Shown: positions 33,627 through 46,200 of the stretch, piece after piece
How the letters are laid out: each line of letters starts with the position of its first letter
How positions within the stretch are numbered: position 1 is the first letter of the stretch
From: Lolium rigidum
Lineage: Eukaryota > Streptophyta > Magnoliopsida > Poales > Poaceae
Assembly (NCBI RefSeq): GCF_022539505.1
Contig: NW_025899909.1
Span: 62,001 to 126,000, forward strand
Direction of reading: 5' to 3'
DNA length: 64,000 nucleotides
Translations under genes and position numbers: made by a program
Notes under the pieces: generated by a model
The model's database searches: none
The model's input: the letters and a program-made list of their open reading frames with translations, nothing else
What the model was told of the DNA's origin: nothing

Positions 33627-34745
33627 ATGCCCGACGGGATGGCGACCGGAGGAATCACCCAGCTGGATGAGGACGTCCTCACGGAGATACTCCTCCGGCT
33701 GCCGTCTAAATCGGTGCTCCGTGCCCGCGCCGTCAGCAAGCAGTGGCGCCACATCGCCACCCGCCCTTGTTTCGTCGCCGCCTACTCGACCCGCCGCCCA
33801 CCGGAGATCATCGTGTTCGATGATCTCGCCCAGGACGGCAATCCAATCCCAGACAGCCAAACGACCAACGGCAAGTACATACAAGCAGTCGGCGCCATCA
33901 ACTTCGCCGCCCAGGAGGAGGACCTGGTGCGCCGACCCATCGTGCACTACCCCGCCGGCACCATGCACCTCCACGCCTTCTGCGACGGGCTCTTGCTCTT
34001 CTGTCGAGGAGGCGAAAGGCTCTTCATCTTGAACCCAGCAACGAGGCAAGTGACGTTCCTCCCGTCGCTGCCCATAACATCGCCACGGGCTTCGGTTCGG
34101 CCGGTTGGCTTCTATCGCCACAGGGCGTCTGGCGAATACCGGGTGCTGTGCCATGTCGAGCAGATCCACTACATCCTCTCTGCCGGCGCCGGTGAGCCGC
34201 GGCGGCTCGCGGACAGCAGCATTGCGTTCCCGACCTTCCCCGGCGTTGCTCTCCACGGGAGCCTGCATTGGCTGATATGCGCAGAGAAATCCAGCGATCC
34301 CGACATGATCCTAGCCTTCGACACGGTGTTAGACAAGTTTCGCCGGATGGCGCCGCCCCTGGTGCCCGTCGCCGGCAGCAGCTACTACCGCGCCCCTCAC
34401 CTGTTCGAGATGCACGGGATGCTTGCCGCGTCGGCGGTGCGGGACGTGCCACACATGGACTTGTGGGTGCTCCAGGACTACAACAGGGAAAGCTGGGCGT
34501 GGCACCTCAGGATCACCATACCTCAGGTCCGGACAATGTTCGGCTCACCCTTTAGGGCCACGGCCCTTGGCGTCCTCGAGGGGAACGTGCTCGTTGTCCA
34601 GTATGGCGGTCTCGTGATTTTCTACCACATGGATGGGGATAGGAAGCTACGCGTGCTTGACACGAGGACGGCGTACAGTTCTGCCCTGTGTCATCAAGGG
34701 ATTTACAGGGAGAGCCTCGTCTCCCTCACGTTGGCTCCACCCTGA
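33627..34745 (+). CDS. F-box protein with F-box-associated region
   Basis: This is an intact single-exon frame of 372 codons. The start is the ATG at 33627 (MPDGMATGG); an alternative ATG lies four codons on. An N-terminal F-box spans residues 10-56 (LDEDVLTEILLRLPSKSVLRARAVSKQWRHI). The F-box-associated pattern follows: FCDGLLLFC (118-126), FILNPATRQVTFLP (133-146), GSLHWLI in the middle, and C-terminal beta-rich repeats. The family binds SKP1 through the F-box and recruits a substrate to a CUL1-based SCF ubiquitin ligase; this substrate is unknown. F-box genes are numerous and fast-evolving in grasses. It has high-GC coding bias, unlike its surroundings. A Copia element lies 260 bp downstream and a dead LINE just upstream, so its expression could be affected by both. 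Confidence 0.88.
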   Translation: MPDGMATGGITQLDEDVLTEILLRLPSKSVLRARAVSKQWRHIATRPCFVAAYSTRRPPEIIVFDDLAQDGNPIPDSQTTNGKYIQAVGAINFAAQEEDLVRRPIVHYPAGTMHLHAFCDGLLLFCRGGERLFILNPATRQVTFLPSLPITSPRASVRPVGFYRHRASGEYRVLCHVEQIHYILSAGAGEPRRLADSSIAFPTFPGVALHGSLHWLICAEKSSDPDMILAFDTVLDKFRRMAPPLVPVAGSSYYRAPHLFEMHGMLAASAVRDVPHMDLWVLQDYNRESWAWHLRITIPQVRTMFGSPFRATALGVLEGNVLVVQYGGLVIFYHMDGDRKLRVLDTRTAYSSALCHQGIYRESLVSLTLAPP

Positions 34746-35009
34746 TAAAAAACATGTATACTCCATCCATCCCATGCAAGATCTTTTAAATTAATCTGAA
34801 CTAGCAAGGTGATCCTCTCAGGGACGGGGCCAGGAATTGAAGACGGGGGCGGCGGAGAGTAGAAGCGCCAAAATCATAGATATATTTTTCGCACAACACG
34901 GTAAATATTATAAGGTCTAGATCATCGAAATATGCCCGTTTTTCTGCAATATGAATGAATATATATATATGAAATTGATGTCGGTTTTACGAGCACCAAG
35001 ATCAAAGGT

Positions 35010-35025
35010 TGTTAAATGTAGATGG
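35010..35025 (+). repeat. Copia 5' LTR, first 16 bp
   Basis: It matches the start of the 3' LTR at 60251-60266 base for base. The last five bases, GATGG (35021-35025), are duplicated at 48349-48353 by the Gypsy insertion. Confidence 0.9.
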
Positions 35026-35590
35026 TGTTGTGGGTATACTTCATAGGTGTACCATCGACAGTGCCTAGATCCGGCAAGCCCGGGTGGCCCACAGACGGTG
35101 ATGAGGCATGTGGCCCATCGGGCGGCCCGACTGCTCGTTGATCATGAAGGGAGAAGTCCAGCCCAGGATCGGCAGGCCGGATCCGTACCGACATAGAAAT
35201 AACCCGGATCCATGGAGGCCCATGAGGGACCCGGATCCGAGTACGACGTATATGGAAGGCGGATCCGTGACGTGCACGGCAAGATATTGTACCGTAGTTA
35301 GGCTATCTGTAATCCGGCTAGGACTCTCCATGTAAACCCTAGATCCGTGCGCCTTTATAAGCCGGATCCTGGGAGCCCTAGAGGCACGTTGACAACCACA
35401 ACTCATTGTAACAACGCGAAAGCGCCCAAATAATTCCAGACAAGCAGCAGTAGGCCCTGTCAACGTGCAGGTGTTCCGAAGCCGGGTAACTCGCGTACCA
35501 CCGTCCCGTGTGCACTCCGCCCTATGGCCCCTACTTCTTCTCCCCTCGTGAGGATCCCTCCTCCGAGGTACCGTCGATTAGGCAACGACG
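35026..35590 (+). repeat. Gypsy 5' LTR
   Basis: It starts TGTTGTGGGTATAC and ends CAACGACG, where the partner LTR ends CAACGACA. By eye it differs from the 3' LTR at roughly fifteen sites including small indels, pointing to a fairly recent insertion. Confidence 0.92.
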
Positions 35591-35591
35591 G

Positions 35592-35610
35592 TTGGCGCCC
35601 ACCGTGGGGC
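35592..35610 (+). other. Gypsy primer-binding site
   Basis: TTGGCGCCCACCGTGGGGC begins two bases after the LTR, the expected position for tRNA-primed first-strand synthesis. I do not assign the tRNA. Confidence 0.7.
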
Positions 35611-35649
35611 CTCGTGGCGTCCGGAGGCCGGAACCGGGAGGGTTCCGCC

Positions 35650-38500
35650 ATGGGAAGCTACGACGACACCATCGCCGTGGGGCGAGTCCTCTACGCCGGA
35701 AATCTGCCAATCGTCCCTCCGGATGAGTGCCGGATTCCGGCTAAAACCGACCCCATCAAGCTCTCCATCGTCCCGGTTGGCGGCATACACATCTTCATCG
35801 GGGAAACCGTCGATTCCGATGGAAACCCACCGGTAAGTAGCGCCGACGCGACCGCCGCCGAGCAGGACGCAGCCGCGAAGATCCGATCCGAGACGCCGGA
35901 ACCTCCTAGTGAGGATTCCGCCTTAGATCCGGAAAAATCAAAGCCCACCCAATCCGCCCCCGAGCAGGAAACAAAGGTGGAAGACCAATGCGGATCCGCC
36001 CGGGTTTCCCGTGTGTTAGAGAAGCAAAGGTGTCACTTCGTACACTTCTTGGCCCATACCGCCGGAACCGCCCCTCAAGCGGCCGGAGCTGGTCCCGAGC
36101 AGGAAGAGGCACCGGAAAACGTCGCGGATCCGGGTCGGGCTCAGCCTGTCGGAGAAAGCAAAGCTCCGGGTGAAGAGTCGATCTTGGGCAACCCGAGCCC
36201 AATCTCCGGTGATACCGCGTCCATGGAATCCGATGACTTCGTCCGAAAGCTTGAGGAGTACGGCCGCGACGATCAGCTCGAGGTCGATTCCGCCTTACCT
36301 AAGCAGGTCCTCGCAACCGTGGCACCGCCGGAAGAGCAGGAAGGTGAAGATGAAAACACCGCCTCCGACCCCGGACCGTCCATTGTCGGATCTCCGCTAG
36401 ATCGGATCCGTCCCCCGAGGATGTCCTGTCTCCGGAAGAGCTGGTCGAACAAGCACGCATGGACCCGGTCGCAAAGTCCGGTGTCCTCAATAAACCAATA
36501 ACCCCCGATGATGCCGCAGATCCGGAAGCTCTAGAAGCAACAAGACAGGAGATGCTAGCTACCGCCAAAAAGTTCGCAAATACCGCAGCTGCGATGCTCG
36601 GACGAGAGGACGAAGCAGCCAACTTCGTGGAACACTTCAAGAAGAAGGACCGCGAGGTCGATGAATCTCTTGCAAAGGTCGTGGAGCTTGAGAAGCACTC
36701 GGGAGGCCAAGGTAAAGTTCGTCGAAGAGGAGGAAGCTAGGATCGGGCGTGAAGCCATCCCTCCCCGCAGGATTACCTTCGCCACCCCCACGGCACAGCA
36801 GCCGCTCGCAACTCCAAAGGACAATATGAAGAAGGCTGCCGAGATCTTAAAGAAGAAGAACGAGGAGATTGACATCGAATTCGTTCGCACGCTCGTTGCT
36901 TCGAGCAGTGAAGCGACGAGCAAGGCCGACACTTCGCGCAGGTTGGAATCCAATCCGGATCAATGTGTATCTACCGCGCGAAGGACGCCCGTGTCAATCG
37001 CCACCCCGATGATGAATCACGCACCGGATCCTCGGAACGCGAAGGAAAGTCGGGGAACACCCAAATCCTATCCCCGTACCGTCAAAGACGCCACCGTCGG
37101 ATCCAAGAAAGGGAAAGGATGCAATGTACTCGGACGTGAGAAGTACCGGAACCCCTCTCTTCCGCCTAATGGTTACCCGCGACCCCTCGCCGCCGTAGTC
37201 CAGCCCGAAACACCGGGCCCCGTGGGCATGGTGGAATCGTTATCCGCGACAACGTGCTGCCAAGAAACGAAAACAGGGAGCGCTCGCCGGAACCGCGCCG
37301 GAACCGGAACATCCCTCGGGAGCCGGAGCCCGGGAGGAGTCGGAATGAGGAGCGCGACCCGGAACCTCGCCGTAGTCGCGACCCGCAGCCTCGCCGAAGC
37401 CATAACCCGGAGCCCCGCCGGCACGACCAAGGCAGCCAACGCCACGGCGAAGGCAGCCATAGGAGCCGGAGTCGCACCGAGAGGGGCGAGGAGAATCGAA
37501 GCCGGAAGCAAGAAAGCGGACCGACCACCTCGCAGGTCTCCTCACCTCCACCTAGCGGTGGTGGCGGAGGTGGAGGCGGAGGCGGCGGCCGAAGATCTCG
37601 CTCTCGCTCAAAATCTCCACGTCACGGCTCGCGCGACGCGCGGGACCGCCTCAACGAGTACGGAACTGACTACATTGGTCCGAAGTGCTTTGGCAGAATG
37701 ATTCGAGAAGAACCAAAGCCAAGGAGCTCCCTCAAGCTACCCGGAAATCTGAAGCATTATGATGGCACTGAAAGGCCGGATACCTGGATTGAGGACTACT
37801 ACAATGCAAGAACCTTCGCCGGAGGAACCCCTAACATCGCCCGCCGCATGCTCCAGCTTGTACCTTGTAGGACCAGCCCGGATCCGGCTCGGCGACCTCG
37901 AGAAGAACTCCATCTTTTGCCGGTTCGACCCGAAGACCGCTTTTGAGAAACACTTCGGGGGCACCTACAAAAGACCTCGCCACAGCAAGCGACTTACAAG
38001 CTTGTATCCGTAAGAAGGGAGAAACCTCAAGAAACTTCCTCACACGATGGTTGGCATGCAGGAACGAGTGCGAAAACGTCGATCACACCACCGCCATGTA
38101 CGCCTTTATTGGTGGACTGCAGAGAGGAGGATTGCTGAGACATAAGCTTACATGTTCGGCTAACGCCAACAAACCGACTCCGGATGAGATGATCTCCATC
38201 GCCGGTGATCACACCGCCGCCGATGACGACGCGGGCGGTGACATCGCAGCTACGAGCAATCCCCCCGCACCAGCAGAAGAAGAACCGCGATAACGGTAAC
38301 AATAGCGGCCACAAACGCAAAAACCCTGATGACCAGAAGAGTGGCGGATCCGAGATGGTCGCCATGGCGTTCCAACGCGGAGGTTCCGGAGGCGGAAGAG
38401 GACGCGGCCGTGGAGGCGGAGCCGGCAGGGGTCGGCAGCATGGCACCGAGGTCACCGCCGGCGGATCCCGCGCCCGCAAACCTACGAGGAGTACGGAGAC
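35650..38500 (+). pseudogene. gag: Gypsy gag region, frameshifted
   Basis: It starts at ATG 35650 (MGSYDDTIAVGRVLYAG). A long acidic and then Arg-rich linker follows, with RS/SR-like repeats at 37250-37620, then the retrotransposon gag core from about 37665 (FGRMIREEPKPRSSLKLPGN, then YDGTERPDTWIEDYYNARTF) into 37943-38293 (SRNFLTRWLACRNECEN). The coding path changes frame near 36480, 36700, 37250 and 37930, and again before pol. A zinc knuckle is not evident. It would encode the capsid of the virus-like particle. Confidence 0.75.
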
Positions 38501-41500
38501 ATGCCCTGCCCGGCCCACTTGGATCCGGCTACGGGGAAGTCCACTCACACCAACCGCAACCGCAAGTGGGGCAACGACCTAAAGAATGACCCGGAGGCGG
38601 GATACAAGCGAGCCCGGAAGCACCGCCCACGCGGCAAAGGAGGCAAGGGCAAGAACAAGGACAAGGAGGAGGACAGTTCCGAGGCGATGGACGAGGATGA
38701 TAACTCGCCGGATCCCAAAGCCGGAACCGCAGGAAAATCCAACCCCTTCGAGAAAAAGAGCGTGGGGGCTTACCACACCTTCCTCGGAACCCCCACGATC
38801 CGCGCTACAAAATCAGCTACCCGGTTCCCGAACGCCACGGCTTCCGGCCGTGCCGCGATATGTCGGTGGTCGGAAGTTCCGTGCACATTTGACAGGGCGG
38901 ATCATCCCGCCTCTGTGCCAAAAGAATACTACGCTTTGGTTGTGAGTCCCCGCATAGACGGGTATGACTTCTCCAAGTGCCTCATGGATGGCGGAGCCAG
39001 CTTGAACATCATGTACCCGGAGACTCGGGAGCGGATGAACCTCACCAAGGAACAGCTCAAACACAGCACGACTGAGTTTCACGGCGTGGTTCCGGGTAAG
39101 AAGGCGAACTCCCTTGGCAGCATCACACTCCCCGTGGCTTTCGGCGATGTTCACAATTTCCGCGAAGAAAAGATCACGTTCGAAGTTGTGCCCTTCAAGA
39201 GCTCCTACCATGTCATCTTCGGCAGGCCCACCTACCACAAGTTCCACGCAAGAGCGTGCTACATTTACAACAAGCTCAAGATGCCGGGTCCTAATGGTAT
39301 GATCACCATAACCGGAGACTACAAAAAGGCTCATGAGTGCGAGCTGGGCGAAGCTGCCTTTGCAGAGTCCGTGATCTCCGGAGAAGAGCTGAAAGGCTAC
39401 AGAGCCGCGGTGGATCCGACTGAGATGCAGACCACAAAGAAGCAGATCTCCGAGCAGAAAACCTCCTTCAAGCCCGCGATAGAAACTAAGAAGCATGACC
39501 TTATTCCGGGTGACTCTTCCAAACAGGTTTCAGTCGGGGCAAACATGGACCCTAAATAGGAAAGCGCGCTCGTCGAGTTCCTCCGCGCTAACATGGATAT
39601 CTTCGCATGGCAACCTTCTGACATGTCCGGAGTACCTAGGGAACTCGCCGAGCACTACCTCAACATCAATCCGGGGGCTAAACCAGTGAAGCAAGCTATG
39701 CGACGCTTTGGAGACAAGAAGCGCCGCGCCATAGGAATGGAACTAGCAAAGTTACTAGAAGCAGGTTTTGTAATAGAAGTTATTCACACCGATTGGGTCG
39801 CGAATCCCGTCCTTGTACCCAAAAAGAACACCGAAATACTAAGAATGTGCATCGATTACTCTGGCTTGAACAAACATTGCCCGAAGGATCCGTTCCCCTT
39901 GCCGCGCATTGACCAAGTCATTGATTCGACGGCAGGGGCGGAACTTCTGTGTTTTCTTGATGCGTATTCCGGGTATCATCAGATCCGGATGAAGGAATCC
40001 GACCAAAAGGCGACTTCATTCATAACCCCGTTTGGTACTTACTGCTATGTTACTATGCCTTTTGGTTTGAAAAATGCAGGTGCTACTTACCAGCGTACGA
40101 TGCAGCGGTGCTCGAAGGACCAAATTGGCCGGAACGTGCACGCTTACGTCGACGACATCGCGGTCATGACCCGGAAAGGATCCGACTTGATCAGCGACCT
40201 CACGAAAACCTTCAACAACCTCCGCAGGTACAAGATGATGTTGAATCCGCCGAAGTGCGTTTTTGGCGTGCCAGCCGGAAAACTCCTTGGCTTCATAGTC
40301 TCTCACAGAGGCATTGAGGTGAACCCGGAAAAGATCAAGGCAATCCCGTGTATCAAACGGCCAACTTGTCTCAAAGATGTGCAACGACTAACTCGGTTGC
40401 GTTGCAAGCAATCAGCAGGTTTGTTAGCCGTCTTGGCGAGAAGGCGCTACCTCTGTACAAGCTGCTCGAAGAAAACAGACAAATTTGTCTGGGACGACGC
40501 AGCCGACGCAGCTCTCCGTGGGTTGAAGGAAATACTAACCTCCCCACCTATCTTGGCAGCCCCAGTAGAGTCAGAGCCAATGCTCCTTTATCTGGCGGCT
40601 ACCAACAAGGTCGTCAGCCTCGTCATCGTGGTGGAGCGAAAGGAAGAAGGTCATGAATATGACGTCCAAAGACCTGTCTACTACATAAGCGAGGTGCTGA
40701 CGGAGTCAAAGCAAAGATACCCTCACTTTCGAAGCTAGCTTATGGAGTATTCCTAGGCAGCCGGAAATTGAGACACTACTTTCAAGAGCACCCAGTAACA
40801 GTTGTGAGTAAAGCTCCGCTGTCAACAATTCTCAACAACGCTGACGCAACAGGACGAACAGCTAAATGGGGCATCGAATTATCCGCCTTCGACATCGCTT
40901 ACAAGCCAAGGACTCGCGGTCAAATCCCAAGTCTTGGCAGATTTCGTTGCGGATTGGACAGAAGCTCCGGATGCAAGTCCGGAGCCGGAACCGAAAACAT
41001 GGGTCATGCACTTCGACGGATCCAAGCAGCATCAAGGCTCGGGAGCCGGAGTCACCCCGAAGTCCCCTACCGGAGAAGAACCGCAGTATGTTCCGCGATC
41101 CACTTCGAAGCTACAAATAACATGGCGGAATACGAGGCTCTACTACACGGTCCGCGCATCGCTAAGGAAATCGGGATCAAGCACATCATATGCCGTGGAG
41201 ATTCCGACCTGGTGGCACAACAAGTAGCCGGAACCCGGAACGCCGTAAATTCCGTCATGGCGGCCTACGGAGACGAAGTTGACGAGCTCGCCAAGTGCTT
41301 CCTCGGATACGAAGTCAAGTACGTCGAAGAGACGACAATACAGCGGCGGATATGCTATCCAAGCTCGGATCCGGCAGAAGACCAATTCCGCCCGGAATTT
41401 TCCTAGAGCATCTCCGGATACCCTCGGTGAAGGGCGCTAACCCGGAAAACCCGGATGTGGCAGTTGTCTCCGGCTAAAGAGGTATTGGCTACCATTCCGG

Positions 41501-42800
41501 CTTGGACACAGCCTTTCCTCGGACTACCTCATCGATCGAAGCTGCCGGAGGACGAGGTCCTCGCGCGCCGGATCATCAGACGAGCACGATCCTACACAAT
41601 TGTCGATGGACAGCTCTACAAACGAAGCGCAACAGGGGTGTTTCTCAAATGCGTCTCCAATCAAGATGGCATTGAAATCCTCAGAGAGATCCACGCAGGG
41701 GATTGCGGGCACCATGCCGCTCCCGCATCACTCGTTGCAAAAGCTTTTCGGCTAGGCTTTTATTGGCTCACAGCCTAAAGAAGATGCTGATAAGATAGTC
41801 AAGACCTGCCGAGGTTGTCAGTACTACGCTACTCAACCAAACGCTCCAGCCCAAGAGCTGAAGACCATACCTATCACCTGGCCATTTGCGGTCTGGGGGC
41901 TCGATATGGTTGGTAAATTGAAAAGATCATCTCCTGGCGGTTGTGAATACCTCCCGGTCGCCGTTGACAAGTTCGAGCAAGTGGATCGAGGCCAAGCCGG
42001 TGAGAAAAGCCGATGGCGCTACGGCACTAAAATTCGTTTGCAGCCTCGTGATGAGATTCGGCATCCCACACAGCATAATCACAGATAATGGCACGAACTT
42101 CGCTCAAGGAGAATTAAAGGATTATTGTGAGACAATGGGGATACGATCGGACCTCGCATCCGTGGCTCATCCACAGTCCAATGGTCAGGTTGAAAGGGCT
42201 AACGGCCTAATATTATCGTGAATTAAACCACGCCTTGAAGGACCGCCGCGACGAGCAGCTGGAGCTTGGGCCGACGAGTTGGAAGCTGTTCCGTGGAGTT
42301 TACGAACTACCCCTACCGCATCAACAGGGTTTACTCCCTTTTTCCCGGTATACGGATCCGAAGCCGTGCTCCCTCCGACATCATCCACGATTCACCGCGA
42401 GTTTCCGCCTACAATGAAGAAACAGCCGACGAGGCCGGACAGCTATCTCGTGGACCCGATCGAGGAAGCTCGGAACTTAGCGGACCAAAGATCCGCCATC
42501 TATCGAGCAAAGGCTCCGACGTTATCACAGCCGTCGAGTCCGGAAACGCTCCTTCATGGCAGGAGACCTGGTCCTCCGCCTTCGACAGTGAAAGACCATA
42601 AGCTGCAATCCCCATGGGAAGGACCTTTCGTCGTTAGCAAAGTACTTCACAACGGGTCGTACTACCTTGTTGATTTCCGCGAGCTAAGGGATAGACCCGC
42701 TAATTGGCGCCGGAAACGCAAGCGTGAGGATCCGGATGACATCTACGATGAAACAGATCGCCCTTGGAATATAGCACAGCTACGTCCTTTCTACACTTAG
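38501..42800 (+). pseudogene. pol: Gypsy pol region: PR-RT-RH-aRH-IN
   Basis: Protease: LMDGGASLNIMY near 38985, with Gly in place of the usual Ser/Thr. Reverse transcriptase: 39593-40500, with CFLDAYSGYHQI and YVDD at 40145-40156. RNase H follows to about 40930. The archaeal-type RNase H is at 41000-41330 (FDGSKQHQGSGAG, NNMAEYEALLHG, GDSDLV). Integrase: HAGDCGHH and CRGCQYY zinc finger, then catalytic GLDMVG, ITDNGTNF and QVERANG (41690-42210). The C-terminal tail ends at 42800. An in-frame TAG at 39557-39559 separates protease from RT, and frame changes occur near 40735, 41090, 41330, 41780, 41970 and 42230. Confidence 0.88.
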
Positions 42801-43242
42801 AATATTTTTTCGAGTTACAAACTCGTAATAATTATACATGATCAATGAAATAAAGCTTATGGTTCACTCAAAACCGCGTAGAGCTGGATATTTCCGCCTA
42901 GGCGTGTATGAAAGTTGTGATTTTCAAAATCGTCCTTTAGGACGTAAGCTTAAGTTTTCTCGATTAAGTTGTTATCCGTTGCGAACTCGTGGATTCCTAG
43001 TAGCGATTTCCGGCACCTACGCCTGGGGGCTTGTTTCCGCGGTTATGGACGGATTGCCATTGGGCTTCGTCGCCGCTGGCGAGCGTTTCCGGCTAAGGTT
43101 TTCCGGCTCGTGGAAGGTCAAGCGGGCAAGCCGGAAAATAACGAAGTCAGCACTTGCTTTCCGACATAAAACGAAACATGCGCATAATATTAAACGGATA
43201 GCGGGATAAAGTGTTTCCGCCCCATGCATAATCGTTTCGTTC

Positions 43243-46200
43243 CTAGCTACTTAAAGAATTTAAAGTCTTATTACAAACCCTCGCCGGGGTCAAAATGATG
43301 CATTGTTTTTTCCCGCAGGAATAAAAGTTCTCATTCCCCCTTAGCCGGAGAAGTCTTGCCTTCGGATCCTCGTTCCTTGGCGCCTTCGGCCGGAGAAGAC
43401 ACGTCTTCATCACTTTCTTCGGAGGCAGCAGCTGCTGGTCTTGGGTTCCTCTTGGGGAGTATTCTTCGAGCTGGTCCAGGTAAACCGGGTTCCGGATTCC
43501 GCAGTCGCGCCTTGGCAGCAAGTTCCTTCGAAGTTCCGCTTCTAAGGACTCGTCGGCAGGAAGGACGACCTTGTCGTAGAATTCCTCATGCCGGATCCTA
43601 CGCGCGATACGGGTGTCGTAGCCGCTCACTGCATCCAGGAGAGCGCTAACATCCGCATCTGCAGGAACGCCCGTGGTTACCCGATCAAGATCAAGATCCG
43701 CATGATGCGCTAGGCACATGGTCAAGGCCATCGCAGCCGCGCTCGGGCTGACGACGCTTGCGGATCCGTTACCAGCTCCGGCAGAACATCCATCTTTCCA
43801 ATAAGTTTCCGGACGTCGCAAGTACGACTCCTCTTGATGGATAAGTTATAGCATATCTTGCGGGAGGCGGAGATGAGATCTTTGCAGTCATCGCCTGCAA
43901 GTTGAAGAAGGTCATCTCGCGGGAACAAATTCCGGCGCTCTTCGGAATACCCAAGCGGTTCTGCACACAACAGTGAGGACATAAGCATAAAGTAAAGCGT
44001 CGGAACAAATATCTGGGCAAGGTTCTAGTATCGGTACCCAAGATGTTCTCGTTGAGCAAATCCCAGTGCTGTTCTGCGGTCTCCATATACTTCCGGAGTC
44101 CATTGAGCTCTTTTAGCTGAGATTTGATAGTTTCACTGTCAACGTTTAGCTTCAATTTCAGCTCCGCTTTCTCCTTCGCATGCTCGGAGTTTTTCTCCGC
44201 CAGCTGCTTTTCGGCTTGCTTTTTCTTAAGTTCCGCCTCCTTTAGCTTCGTCTCCAAATCTTGGTACGAGGAGCGCAGGTTCTCAAGTTCGGTCGAGGCT
44301 GTAGCAAGGGAAGAGGATGCGCCTATAATAATATAAGTTAACAAGTAAGTTCAAAGTCGGAAATTGGTTAATGACGAAGAAGGCGGAAACCAACCTTGGG
44401 CGTCCGCCGCTTGTTTAGCCAAATCTGCATTCTCATCCTTCGTGGTCCGGATACTTTCCGCCCGACTCGCAGTAACGCGGCGCTGCAAGGCAATGTTCTT
44501 GTGCAGCTCGTAGTGCAGCGCCTGCTGTTCTCGTAAAATTTACACAAGTGCAGGAATAAAGAATTCCGCCTGTAGCAGGTGGTTTCTCTTAAAAGCATCA
44601 TTGTCGGAACTTTTCCGCCATAATGCTTGGGGGCTACTGGTTCATTCTAAAAAACTTTCCCGGAAGTAATTTTTCTCTAAGCATCTAAGCGCTAACTACT
44701 TTTTCAGTTTCCGCTTACATGCTTGGGGGCTACTCGGGGAGTACCTTTTGCTTACGGACGAGCTTGTCGAAGAACCGGCCGACATCCTTTTTAAAATCTT
44801 GAATCTCCGATGTCGCGGCATCAGGTTTCCCCGTGCATTGTTCAAGCATGGCGTTGAGCAGGTCTTGTTCAAGCTCCCATTTCTCCGCCTCGGACAGCTT
44901 GTTGAAGAACTTGGTAGCATACGCTTTGGGGGTGGAAGTGATGTCAGCCGGATCTCCGAAGTTCTTCGGAAAACGACGATGTCGCCGGCGCCATCTCCGG
45001 CCTTCTCGTAAGAAGTGACTTCAGCCCCTCCTTGGCCTTGTTCTCCTGCATCTTCTTGGGCAGGGCCTTTGGCCTTGGGATCTTCTCCACCTACCTTGTC
45101 GCTGCTGACCGGAATAATTTCCGGTGGAGTGTTGGTGGCGGGAGGGGGAGATGGGTCAGCCTGAGGAGGAGATGGCTGAGGAGTGGGGTGAGAAGCACTT
45201 GGCGGAGCCGGAGTAGCTGGACCGACTGCCGGAGATTTCTTCATGTATTTGGTAATGGGCTCCTGGCCGGCGGTCCGCGTGGCGGCGGGTTTCGGGTTCC
45301 CGCAAACAGGTGAAAGGATTCGGACAAGAGATAATTTCGCTAAGTTAAAATCGTGTCATGCTCGGAAACTTACGAGGCGCCGGGGATAATGGGGCGCGTG
45401 CCTTGGCCGGCTGTTGAGAGCATCCGTATACGTGCACGCTCCGCTTTCCTTGAGTCTAGCGGAGGTGGTTTTACCGTCTTCGGTTTCTTGGCGGAGGCCT
45501 CGCCGCTAGCTCCGGCTCGCAGCCGGAAGCCTTGGCGCGGGGACGCTTTGTAGGTCGAGGGGCCGCCTTGCGAGGTGCCTCGTTCCTCTTCCTCCTCGTC
45601 GTCATCCGGAACCTCCTCCGCCGTGTCTTCGGTAACGGGAACACGGAGAATGGCGCGAAAGTCTTCCTCCGCCAAAGTGTTGAGCTGAAGGGAAAATGAA
45701 TAAAGTTAAAGATGAACATCCAAAAGTTTGTGAAGTTTGAAGCACTGAAAGGAACAGAGCTTACCGGAGGACACTGGTCGTTTGTAAAAATGTCTTTGGT
45801 CAATTCCGGGACCTGTTGGCCCCTCGGAATCTTCACCAGCGTCTTGATCCTTCTCTTCAGAGAATCGGCCGGAAGGTCGTGGCGGGTTACTCGGAGAAGA
45901 TCATCCGCCCCGGTATAGGCGCACATCAGGCGCGCGTTATAGCGCAGAGGCTGGATTCTCCGAGAAAACCAGCCGAGTGTGAGCTGGGCTCCGGCTAGTC
46001 CGTCGTGGACTAGCCAAGAGATTCTCCGCGCAGCCTTCTCCGGCACTGGGGTCTGGGCGAGCGAAGGAACGAAGCTCCAGCTCGCAAGCTCTTCCGGAGG
46101 CTCGTTGACGAACTGGGGGAGGCCTTCGTGGACCTTCGGAACTGAGGCGTTCTTCTCATAAAACCATCCGGCGTTCCAAGCACCGGACGGATTCGTGTGA

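Noticed and set aside
34755..34800. Stowaway-like left end (CTCCATCCATCCC) after the F-box gene
   Set aside because: No matching inverted right end or second TA was found before the Copia element.
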